From NCBI GenBank assembly GCA_964606085.1, contig CAZSFD010000100.1:1-15805 (forward strand): 15,805 nt of DNA, in the 5' to 3' direction. How positions within the stretch are numbered: position 1 is the stretch's first letter; each line of letters begins with the position of its first letter. The DNA comes from CAIQJJ01 sp964606085 (GTDB lineage Bacteria > Chloroflexota > Anaerolineae > Anaerolineales > UBA4823). The notes under the pieces are model-generated. The model saw nothing but the letters and a program-made list of their open reading frames with translations, made no database searches and was not told where the DNA came from. A program made the translations under genes and the position numbers. This document shows, piece after piece, positions 1-7,447 of this stretch.

Positions 1-654
1 CACGGGACGCCCGTAACCATTGGCGACGTGAAGCGACGCATCAACCTGTGGCTGGCCGAACAGGGCGTAGAAAACCCCGCAGGGACGATCTTCGCCCAGG
101 GCTACGACTCGGCCATCCCGCACAGCAGCGGCACAAACGCAAATGTTTTGCGCCTGGGGCAAACCATCGTCTTCGACATCTTCCCCTGCGAGGCGGGCGG
201 CGGCTATTTTTACGATTTCACACGCACCTGGTGCCTGGGCTACGCCCCCGACGAAGCCGTGGCGCTCTACGAACAGGTTCGGGAAGCCTATCAATTGACC
301 CTGCGCACGCTGAAGGTGAACACCCCCTTCAAAAATTATCAACGCCAGGTGTGCGAATTTTTCGAGGCGCAAGGCCACCCATCCATCCAATCCGCGCCGA
401 CCACGCAAGAAGGCTACGTCCACAGCGTGGGGCATGGCCTGGGGCTGCACGTTCACGAAAGCCCCTTCTCCGGGCAAACCGCTACCGACCGCGATATCCT
501 CGCCCCGGGGTGCGTCTTTACCGTAGAACCCGGCCTCTACTACCCCGCCCGCAACCTGGGCGTGCGCCTGGAAGACAGCGTGTGGATGCGTCCCGATGGC
601 ACGCCGGAAGTGCTGGTGGACTATCCAATGGAACTGGTGATCCCGGTCGGATGA
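1..654 (+). CDS. M24 family metallopeptidase (Xaa-Pro aminopeptidase-like), C-terminal part
   Basis: This is the pita-bread catalytic domain of an M24 metallopeptidase, which releases N-terminal residues preceding proline or acts on related dipeptides in the cytoplasm using two metal ions. The reading frame is open from base 1, so the gene starts upstream and the GTG at 28 is internal. All five metal ligands expected for the family are visible, numbering codons from base 1: Asp59 (VFDIF), Asp72 (FYDFTRTW), His145 (SVGHGLGLHVHE), Glu176 (TVEPGLYY) and Glu191 (VRLEDSVW). The His in the PHSSGTN segment near codon 40 fits the substrate-binding histidine. The domain is therefore complete and probably active, although its N-terminal domain cannot be seen. 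It ends 34 bp before the chosen tsaD start on the same strand, so the two may be cotranscribed. Xaa-Pro dipeptidase versus aminopeptidase cannot be decided from this part. Confidence 0.9.
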   Translation, partial: HGTPVTIGDVKRRINLWLAEQGVENPAGTIFAQGYDSAIPHSSGTNANVLRLGQTIVFDIFPCEAGGGYFYDFTRTWCLGYAPDEAVALYEQVREAYQLTLRTLKVNTPFKNYQRQVCEFFEAQGHPSIQSAPTTQEGYVHSVGHGLGLHVHESPFSGQTATDRDILAPGCVFTVEPGLYYPARNLGVRLEDSVWMRPDGTPEVLVDYPMELVIPVG

Positions 655-688
655 AGGGCCAGCCCTGGGCTTGACGAAGGGAATGTTT

Positions 689-1756
689 ATGGTTGATGAA
701 GAACTTCACGCAACACGCACAGCGCAGCACGCCCGCATCCTGGGCATCGAAACGTCGTGTGATGAGACGGCGGCGGCGGTTGTTGAAGATGGGCGGGTGA
801 TTCTGTCGAACGTGGTGGCCTCGCAGGTAGACATTCACGCCAAATATGGCGGCGTGTTCCCGGAGGTGGCCTCGCGCCAGCACATCCGCACGATCTACAC
901 CATCGTCGAGGAAGCATTGCAACAGGCCCATCTCACCCTGAACGATGTAGATGCCGTCGCCGTTACGCGTGGGCCGGGTTTGCCGGGGTCGCTGGTGGTG
1001 GGGATGAACATGGCCAAGGGCCTGGCTATGGCCGCGGGCAAACCGTTGGTTGGCGTCAATCACCTGGAGGGACATCTTTACTCGGCCTGGCTGTACAAAG
1101 CTGAAACGATCCCCACCCCTGAACCGCAATTCCCCGTGCTGGCGCTGATCGTTTCTGGCGGGCATACCGAACTGATCCTCATTCACGATCACCTGCACTA
1201 TGAACGGCTGGGCGCCACGCTCGATGACGCCGCCGGCGAAGCATTCGACAAGGTGGCCCGCCTGTTGGGGCTGCCCTACCCCGGTGGGCCATCGGTGCAG
1301 CAAGCCGCCGAGGGCGCCAACCCATTTGCCTACGAGTTTCCGCGCGCCTGGCTGGAGGGGACGTGGGACTTCTCGTTCAGCGGGTTGAAGACCGCTGTGC
1401 TGCGCCAGGTGCGCGCCCTCGAAGGGGTGGGCAACACCCTGCCAGCCGCCAACCTGGCCGCCAGCTTCCAAACGGCGGTGGTAGATGTTTTGGTGACCAA
1501 AACGGTGAAGGCGGCGCAAAAATACGCCGCCCAATCGATCCTGGTGGCGGGGGGTGTTTCGGCCAACAAACCGTTGCGACAATCCATTCAGTTGCGGGCG
1601 CAGGCGTTGGGGGTCGGATGCCACATTCCTCCGTTATGGTTATGCACCGATAACGCGGCGATGATCGCCGCGGCGGGATATTTTCGATATGTCGCCGGGC
1701 AGCGTGATACGCTGGGGATGGATGTGCTGCCGAACTGGCCGCTGACCGAGATGTAG
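689..1756 (+). CDS. tsaD: tRNA N6-threonylcarbamoyladenosine transferase TsaD
   Basis: TsaD (Gcp/Kae1/YgjD family) transfers the threonylcarbamoyl group from TC-AMP to A37 of ANN-decoding tRNAs, normally in a complex with TsaB and TsaE. Numbering from the ATG at 689, the diagnostic motifs are present: ILGIETSCDET (16-27), the metal-binding HLEGH (His125, His129), SGGHT (156-160), DDAAGEAFDK, SGLKTAV, AGGVSANKPLR, and the C-terminal metal Asp321 in CTDNAAM. The length of 355 aa is normal for the family. ATG 689 is preferred because GAAGGGA (676-682) lies 6 nt upstream. ATG 683 sits directly against that Shine-Dalgarno and TTG 671 has no site. The start leaves about 15 residues before the usual LGIETSCDET beginning. 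No tsaB, tsaC or tsaE is visible in the window. Confidence 0.96.
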   Translation: MVDEELHATRTAQHARILGIETSCDETAAAVVEDGRVILSNVVASQVDIHAKYGGVFPEVASRQHIRTIYTIVEEALQQAHLTLNDVDAVAVTRGPGLPGSLVVGMNMAKGLAMAAGKPLVGVNHLEGHLYSAWLYKAETIPTPEPQFPVLALIVSGGHTELILIHDHLHYERLGATLDDAAGEAFDKVARLLGLPYPGGPSVQQAAEGANPFAYEFPRAWLEGTWDFSFSGLKTAVLRQVRALEGVGNTLPAANLAASFQTAVVDVLVTKTVKAAQKYAAQSILVAGGVSANKPLRQSIQLRAQALGVGCHIPPLWLCTDNAAMIAAAGYFRYVAGQRDTLGMDVLPNWPLTEM

Positions 1757-1776
1757 CGCGCCGGGTGAAAATGGGG

Positions 1777-1782
1777 TAAACT
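1777..1782 (+). promoter_or_regulatory. possible -10 element of a leaderless start
   Basis: TAAACT ends 6 nt before the ATG of the first histidine kinase, and no good Shine-Dalgarno is seen in the 32-nt gap after tsaD. A -10 box placed this close to the start codon is the arrangement known for leaderless mRNAs in several bacterial phyla. No convincing -35 lies about 17 nt upstream, so this is a weak call. Read-through from tsaD is equally possible. Confidence 0.28.
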
Positions 1783-1788
1783 CACAGC

Positions 1789-4284
1789 ATGAATCGCCCC
1801 CGCATGGACGGCACGCCGACCAAACCCATCCCCAATACCAGTCCAGAAGTTCCAGCCACGGTACTCAGCCTCGCCCTCGATCAGGTGATGGCTGAAACGC
1901 TGCGACCGGTGGCCGGCGGCCTGGGGGCGATCTGTGCTTTTTTCACGCTAAGCCACTTGCTCATGCTGCCCGCTGAAATCAAAACCGTCATGGTCATCAC
2001 CGCGGGAATTACATCGCTGGGCATGTTGGGGGTTTATGCCTATCTCCGGGAACACACACTCCCGGCACGCTGGGCGCATCCATTGGCGGCTGTTCTGTCT
2101 ATCTTGATGCTGCTCAACCCAACCATGCACATGATTTTTTCGCAGGATGCCAGCCAGACCACCTATTTTTTGCTGCTCATCCTGGGCTTGGGTTCCATCC
2201 TGCTTTCGACGCGCTGGTTCATCGCGCTGACGGTCATCGCCTGGGCCGCCTGGGGATTGGCCTTCGCCACCCTGCCCAACAGCGGCGGGTGGGTGGGGTA
2301 TGCCTATTCGATGTTGGGTGCCAGCGGGCTGACGGCCATCGTCTTCGCCGCCCGCCTGAGAACGGCGCGCCGCCTGGAAAGTTTTCGCATCCGTGATGCC
2401 CGCTACAAGACCGATCTCGAAACGGTGCTGAAAACCACCGATGAAGCGCAGCGGTCATTGGCAACCAGCATGGCCGTCGGCCAGAGCATCACCTCCATCC
2501 TCGACCTGAATGTGTTATTGACCAATGTGGCCAACCTGATCCAACTGCGGTTTTCTTACACATTCGTGGGCATCTTCTTACTCGATGAAACCCAACAATA
2601 TGTGGTGTGCCGGGCGGGAACGGGCGAAGCAGGCAAAGCCCTGGTGGCAGAAGGCTTTCGCATGAAAGTGGGGCAAGAAGGCATCGTGGGGTGGGCGGCG
2701 GGAACGTGTCGGCCCATTCGCGTGGATGATGTGTTGAAAGAGAATCGCTACATCCCCATTGGCGAAAACTGCGCCATCCGCTCGATGCTGGCGCTGCCGC
2801 TCGCCATGGGAGAACGCTTGTTTGGCGTGCTGGATGTCGAAAGCGACAAGGTGGCCGCGTTTAGCGACAACGATGTGCCATTTTTGCACTTGTTGGCCGA
2901 CCAGGTAGCCATTGCGATCAATAACGCTTCTCTGTATGAGCGCGAAAAAGCCAGCCGCCTGCTGACCGAAAACCTGTACGAAGTTGGGCGCATCCTCTCT
3001 GGCACGCTCGAAGTATCGAAAATCTTGCCTTTGATATTGGAATACCTGGCCGAGATCGTTTACTATGACCGGGCAGCGGTCTTGCTGCGCAGCAGCGATG
3101 GCATGGAACTTGAAATTCTGGCGGCCCGCGGCTTCCCAAAAACCAACCAGGGCAACTGCATCCCCTTAAGCCCCGGCGACGTGTTCGATGAAATCTATCG
3201 CACCCGGCTGCCCCTATCCATTCCAGATGTCCAAATACGCTCAGACTGGATCAACATGACCGGCATGCCGGCCACGCGCTCCTGGCTGGGCATCCCGCTC
3301 ATTCACGCCAACGACGTGATCGGCATGGTGTCGCTGGCGCGTGAAAATTTGCAGCCCTACCAGGACGACGAATTGACCCTGGCCGCCACCTTTGCCGGGC
3401 AGGCCGCCATCGCCCTGCATAATGCCCGTCTGTACGAACAGATCACCCGTTTCAACCAGGACCTCGAACAACTGGTGCAGCAGCGCACCGACATGCTGCA
3501 AACGGCCTACGCCCAGCTCGAACGCCTCGACCAGGCCAAATCCAAATTCATCAGCATCGCCTCGCACGAGTTACGCACCCCCATCACCCTGCTCAAAGGG
3601 TACACGCAAATGCTGCTCGAAGACCCCGACGTGGTCGAAAGCAACAAGCTGCTACCCATGATCGAGGGCATGAGTTCGGGGGCCAACCGGCTGCACGAAA
3701 TTATCGAAAGTATGCTCGATGTAGCCAAGATTGATAACCAGGAACTACGACTGCACCCCACGCCAATTTTGATCCCGGTGCTGTTGCGGTTCGTCTGCGA
3801 GGGTCTGTTGCCCACGCTCAAGCAGCGTAATCAGGAATTGGTCGAAGAATTTCAGGCCACACCTTCTATCGAGGGCGATCTGGAAGCGCTGCGCAAGGTT
3901 TTTTATCATCTGATCATCAATGCCATCAAATATACGCCCGATAGCGGTAAAATCACCTTATCGGCGCGCACCTTACAACCCGGGGAATTGGGTATGCAAG
4001 ATGGCGGTGTGGAAGTTATCGTCAGCGACACGGGTATTGGCATAGACGCCAGCGTAACCGACTTGATCTTCACAAAATTCTATCAGACGGGTGAGGTGGC
4101 CTTGCACTCGTCGGGCAAAACAAAATTCAAAGGCGGCGGGCCGGGGCTGGGGCTGGCGATTGCGCGTGGCATTATCACCGCACACCACGGGCTCATTTGG
4201 GCCGACAGCCCCGGATACGATGAAAAAAAGTGTCCTGGCAGCCGCTTCCATGTCGTTCTGCCCCTGGCGCAAAAACATACCTGA
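1789..4284 (+). CDS. membrane sensor histidine kinase, six TM segments and two GAF domains
   Basis: An 831-aa hybrid-free sensor kinase. Residues about 38-190 hold six hydrophobic segments (for example GAICAFFTLSHLLML and WFIALTVIAWAAWGLAF). A helical linker follows, then GAF1 (about 235-385), GAF2 (about 405-550), a coiled-coil stretch (about 552-585), HisKA with phospho-acceptor His593 in SHELRTP, and HATPase_c with N-box Asn711 (NAIKYTP), G1 box DTGIGID (Asp747) and G2 box GGGPGLGL (782-789). All catalytic motifs are intact, so autophosphorylation is expected. The protein has no receiver domain and no response regulator lies beside it, so its partner is encoded elsewhere. GAF domains may sense a small molecule, redox state or light; no chromophore cysteine was identified with confidence. 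The ATP-lid region is unusual and is shared with the next kinase. ATG 1804 is an alternative start. Confidence 0.92.
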   Translation: MNRPRMDGTPTKPIPNTSPEVPATVLSLALDQVMAETLRPVAGGLGAICAFFTLSHLLMLPAEIKTVMVITAGITSLGMLGVYAYLREHTLPARWAHPLAAVLSILMLLNPTMHMIFSQDASQTTYFLLLILGLGSILLSTRWFIALTVIAWAAWGLAFATLPNSGGWVGYAYSMLGASGLTAIVFAARLRTARRLESFRIRDARYKTDLETVLKTTDEAQRSLATSMAVGQSITSILDLNVLLTNVANLIQLRFSYTFVGIFLLDETQQYVVCRAGTGEAGKALVAEGFRMKVGQEGIVGWAAGTCRPIRVDDVLKENRYIPIGENCAIRSMLALPLAMGERLFGVLDVESDKVAAFSDNDVPFLHLLADQVAIAINNASLYEREKASRLLTENLYEVGRILSGTLEVSKILPLILEYLAEIVYYDRAAVLLRSSDGMELEILAARGFPKTNQGNCIPLSPGDVFDEIYRTRLPLSIPDVQIRSDWINMTGMPATRSWLGIPLIHANDVIGMVSLARENLQPYQDDELTLAATFAGQAAIALHNARLYEQITRFNQDLEQLVQQRTDMLQTAYAQLERLDQAKSKFISIASHELRTPITLLKGYTQMLLEDPDVVESNKLLPMIEGMSSGANRLHEIIESMLDVAKIDNQELRLHPTPILIPVLLRFVCEGLLPTLKQRNQELVEEFQATPSIEGDLEALRKVFYHLIINAIKYTPDSGKITLSARTLQPGELGMQDGGVEVIVSDTGIGIDASVTDLIFTKFYQTGEVALHSSGKTKFKGGGPGLGLAIARGIITAHHGLIWADSPGYDEKKCPGSRFHVVLPLAQKHT

Positions 4285-4306
4285 CCTATCACACGGAGAA
4301 CTTCCT

Positions 4307-6475
4307 GTGCAACAGTGGCTTGTTGGTTTATCCATTTTCTGTGGCATCATCTACCTGGTCTTCGGTGGCTATGTTTTTACGCGCCAGCAGCACAGCAGCC
4401 GCAATTTTCGCTTTCTGCTGACCTACCTGCTGGTGTTGGGCTTTTTCAACCTGGTTGAAATCGCCTTGCCGGGCATTCTGGTCTATGGGTTGATGCTGGC
4501 GGCCATCTTGTTATTGCAGCAGTTCCGCGCCTCGCTCTCGGTCAGCGCTCGTTCGAGCCTGCTGTTTTGGTGGGTGATCGGCGCGGCGTGGCTGGTGGCC
4601 TACGGCGTGGCGAACCTGGTTGCTGTCGGCATGGCGCAGTGGGCATGGCTGGCGGGCTGGGCCATTTTCACGCTCTTTTCGGCCCTCTTCGTCGTGCGGG
4701 TGATGCGCAAAACCAGCCTGGCGTTCAACCGCCGGCAAATGCTCTATTGGGCCAGCATCCTGGTGTTGATCGGCGGGGGGCAATTCCTGGGGATGTTTAC
4801 GCAGCCGGCCTGGGCCAATATCCCGATGTTGATTGGCTCGACATTGCTGGTGTACACGGTTTGTTCGACGCAGCTGGTAGATTTTTTGAGCCTGGCGCGC
4901 CAGTTGACCACATCACTGATCATGGCCGTCCTCTCTGCCGTTCTTTATGGCCTGGGCTGGGCAGCGTTTGCCTTTCTCCCCACTTTGCAGGCCGATATGC
5001 GCAGTTGGCTGCCCGGCTTGATCTTGCTGCTGCTGCTGATCCTCTTCGTTCGACCCATGTGGCAGCTTTCTGAACGCCTGGTGCAGCAGATTTTGCCCGG
5101 CACATCCTTCGAGATCAACCGCATCATCAGCGAATATAGCCTGAGCATCAGCAATATCCTCGACCCGCAGCGCCTGGCAACCGTTTCCATCGGCTTAATC
5201 AGCGAGGCCATCGAGGTGCAGCGCGGCATCTTGCTGTTGGTTTCGCGTGAGCAAATGGGGGAGATCAACGGCTATCGCATCAAGGGCAATACCGGCATGG
5301 GCATCGCCGCCCCAGAAGACGGCTTGTTGAACACCAACAGCCCGATTGTCCATCACTTTACCCAGGTGCGTGAACCGCTGACCCAATACACGCTTGATTT
5401 CACAACCGAATTTACCGAAGTACCGCCCAGGGAACGCCAATGGTTTACCGCCCTGGATGTGGCGATTTACATCCCCATCTACGCCAAAGATGACTGGATC
5501 GGCCTGTTGGCGCTGGGCAGCAAAGCCTCGGGGCAACCCTACCTCGAACAAGACCTGATGCTGCTGCGTATTTTGGCCGACCAGACCGCCGTGGCCCTGC
5601 AAAACGCCCGTCTGGTAGACAGCCTGACACGGGTCAACAACGATTTTCGCCGGGCCTATGCGGCCATGGATCAGTCCAACCGACAGTTGGCGCGCGCCAA
5701 TGCCCAACTGGAAAAACTCGACAGCGCCAAGACTGAATTTATCGCCATTGCTTCGCACGAACTACGCACCCCACTGACCGTGATGCGCGGGTACACCGAA
5801 ATGCTGCAAGACGACCCCCTGGTCAAAGACAATGCCTACTACCAAAAGCTGGTCAGCGGCATTCACGGCGGCATCATGCGCTTCCATGAAATTGTAGATG
5901 GCATGTTAGATATCGCCATGATCAACAACCGCTCACTCAACCTGAGCGTGAACGAAGTTTCGCTGGAAGTGCTGATCCGCATCATTTGTAACGGCCTGAA
6001 AGATGCCGTTGCCGAAAGACGCATCGCCCTGACGCTGGAAAGTCTGCAAGGCATTCCCTCCATCCAGGGCGACCCAGAAGCCCTGCGCAAGGTTTTCTAC
6101 CACCTGATCATCAACGCCGTCAAATACACGCCCGATGGCGGCAGCATCACCATCAGCGGGCGCAATGTGCCAGCCGGTGAACACCACAGCCTCAACAGCA
6201 ATGGCGTAGAAATCATCATTAGCGACACGGGCATTGGCATAGACCCCGAATATCACGACCTGATCTTCGTCAAGTTCTACCAGACAGGCGAGATCGCCCT
6301 GCATTCGAGCGGCAAGACCAAATTCAAAGGCGGCGGACCGGGCCTGGGGTTGACCATTGCCAAGGGCATCGTCGAGGCGCATGGCGGCGCAATTTGGGTG
6401 GAAAGCCCCGGTCACGATGAGGAGAAATGCCCCGGCAGTAAATTCCACGTCATTTTGCCGGCGCGGATCAAGTAA
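4307..6475 (+). CDS. membrane sensor histidine kinase, multi-TM N-terminus and one GAF domain
   Basis: A 722-aa sensor kinase paralogous to the one just upstream. About eight or nine hydrophobic segments fill residues 1-250 (for example WLVGLSIFCGIIYLVFGGYVF trimmed to its core, and LPGLILLLLLILFV). A single GAF domain (about 285-437), a helical linker, HisKA with His484 in SHELRTP, and HATPase_c with Asn603, DTGIGID (Asp640) and GGGPGLGL (675-682) follow. The GTG start at 4307 is chosen because ACGGAGA (4293-4299) lies 7 nt upstream and because the membrane segment begins at once. Longer readings overlap the preceding gene and add non-membrane sequence. The 22-nt gap suggests cotranscription with the first kinase. 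The membrane sensor differs clearly from the first kinase while the catalytic half is closely related, so the pair probably arose by duplication followed by replacement or divergence of the input domain. Confidence 0.92.
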   Translation: MQQWLVGLSIFCGIIYLVFGGYVFTRQQHSSRNFRFLLTYLLVLGFFNLVEIALPGILVYGLMLAAILLLQQFRASLSVSARSSLLFWWVIGAAWLVAYGVANLVAVGMAQWAWLAGWAIFTLFSALFVVRVMRKTSLAFNRRQMLYWASILVLIGGGQFLGMFTQPAWANIPMLIGSTLLVYTVCSTQLVDFLSLARQLTTSLIMAVLSAVLYGLGWAAFAFLPTLQADMRSWLPGLILLLLLILFVRPMWQLSERLVQQILPGTSFEINRIISEYSLSISNILDPQRLATVSIGLISEAIEVQRGILLLVSREQMGEINGYRIKGNTGMGIAAPEDGLLNTNSPIVHHFTQVREPLTQYTLDFTTEFTEVPPRERQWFTALDVAIYIPIYAKDDWIGLLALGSKASGQPYLEQDLMLLRILADQTAVALQNARLVDSLTRVNNDFRRAYAAMDQSNRQLARANAQLEKLDSAKTEFIAIASHELRTPLTVMRGYTEMLQDDPLVKDNAYYQKLVSGIHGGIMRFHEIVDGMLDIAMINNRSLNLSVNEVSLEVLIRIICNGLKDAVAERRIALTLESLQGIPSIQGDPEALRKVFYHLIINAVKYTPDGGSITISGRNVPAGEHHSLNSNGVEIIISDTGIGIDPEYHDLIFVKFYQTGEIALHSSGKTKFKGGGPGLGLTIAKGIVEAHGGAIWVESPGHDEEKCPGSKFHVILPARIK

Positions 6476-6518
6476 AAAAACTGCCCGGTGCTGTGGGCCT
6501 GACACATCACCGGGCAGT
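6474..6518 (-). terminator. intrinsic terminator of the minus-strand operon
   Basis: CACCGGGCAGT (6508-6518) pairs perfectly with ACTGCCCGGTG (6480-6490), giving 11 bp. After one mismatch the stem continues for 4 bp (TGTG 6492-6495 with CACA 6503-6506) around a 7-nt loop. On the minus strand the stem is followed by seven T residues (complement of A 6474-6480). The U-tract overlaps the TAA stop of the plus-strand kinase. On the plus strand the stem is followed by only two T residues, so it should terminate mainly transcripts arriving from the methyltransferase side. Confidence 0.88.
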
Positions 6519-6622
6519 TCACGAGGAGAATGCTATCGTTGATTATACGGGGGGAATTAAAGGGGGGATGAAGTTGAGTTTAACGTTCGATGAGAAGGGG
6601 TTATATCGTTCTCCAGATCAGA

Positions 6623-7420
6623 TTAGCGCTTCACACCCGCCACCCAACACACATGCCCGGTCATGCCGACCTCCCCCGTGGCGCTGGTGTTTCGCTTAGC
6701 GAACAAGGCAATGCGCGGGTCATCTGCCGTGGGCAGCGCAACCCCCAGCCAGCTCCAAATATGGCAGATATATTCCAGCCAGACATAGACATCAGGGAAA
6801 TACATGCGATCCAGGATGTCGGCTGCCAGGCGCACCTCGAAGCCGTTTTGCGCCATCAAGCCGCGCGCCTCGGCCATTCGAGAAGTGGGCGCTTTCTTGT
6901 TCGCCGGATCGGTCGGTTGGCTGCCAACCGAAAAGACCTCGTCTACTTCTTTGTAGTGCATTTCAGCGATCTCGGTGCAAAACAGCATCCCATCGGGGCG
7001 CAACAGGCGCTGGGCATGCTGGAAGCCCTCGACGCTATCGGGCAGCGGCCCGCGGATGGAGATCACCATGTCGAACGACCCGGTTTGCAGTTGCCCGGCT
7101 TCACGGGGGTAATCCAGCAAGCGAAAATTTATGTTCTGGATACCCTCGGCTTGTTGGGCGTCTTCGGCCATCTGGAGAAACTCGGCATCGGTGTCAATGC
7201 CGAGGGCGTGTTGGAAGCTGTGGCGCATCTCCATCAGGATGTGCCCTTTGCCGCAGCCGACATCGAGGACGCGCATGGTGGGCGTGAGTTGGCGGGCAAT
7301 GAGATCGCTGTAATTTCCGGGATCCCAGCGCAGATCATAGCGCCGGGGCAGTTCTCCGCCACCGTAGTAGGAATGTTGGCCATCGAGGATGGATTGGATG
7401 CGGTTGAGGTCGAGTTGCAT
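6623..7420 (-). CDS. class I SAM-dependent methyltransferase
   Basis: A 265-aa protein with the Rossmann-type methyltransferase fold. SAM-binding motif I is VLDVGCGKG (51-59). The acidic residue that binds the ribose is Asp76 in ALGIDTD. A post-II segment GSFDMVIS (114-121) and a strand resembling RLLRPDGMLF follow, as in the Methyltransf_11/25 group. The substrate is not evident; small-molecule or quinone-type targets are as likely as protein. ATG 7420 is chosen because AAGGAA lies about 8 nt upstream; the GTG at 7438 has no comparable site and would begin inside it. The gene starts 27 bp after the stop of the nSTAND/WD40 gene on the same strand and precedes a strong terminator, so it is very likely the last gene of that operon. 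Its link to the signalling protein is positional only. Confidence 0.88.
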   Translation of the reverse strand: MQLDLNRIQSILDGQHSYYGGGELPRRYDLRWDPGNYSDLIARQLTPTMRVLDVGCGKGHILMEMRHSFQHALGIDTDAEFLQMAEDAQQAEGIQNINFRLLDYPREAGQLQTGSFDMVISIRGPLPDSVEGFQHAQRLLRPDGMLFCTEIAEMHYKEVDEVFSVGSQPTDPANKKAPTSRMAEARGLMAQNGFEVRLAADILDRMYFPDVYVWLEYICHIWSWLGVALPTADDPRIALFAKRNTSATGEVGMTGHVCWVAGVKR

Positions 7421-7447
7421 GAGAAGATTTCCTTTCACCGTAGAAGG

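Noticed and set aside
518..1624. Long minus-strand open frame opposite the peptidase and tsaD
   Set aside because: It lies antisense to two clear genes, has arginine- and histidine-rich low-information sequence, and no recognisable domain; a shadow of high-GC coding sequence.
4091..4306. Longer N-terminus for the second kinase overlapping the first
   Set aside because: The added residues are an out-of-frame reading of the first kinase's ATPase domain; GTG 4307 has a good ribosome site and starts right at the membrane segment.
6480..6518. Terminator for the plus-strand kinase operon
   Set aside because: The stem is followed by TTCACGAGG on the plus strand, with no T-run; it fits only the minus strand.
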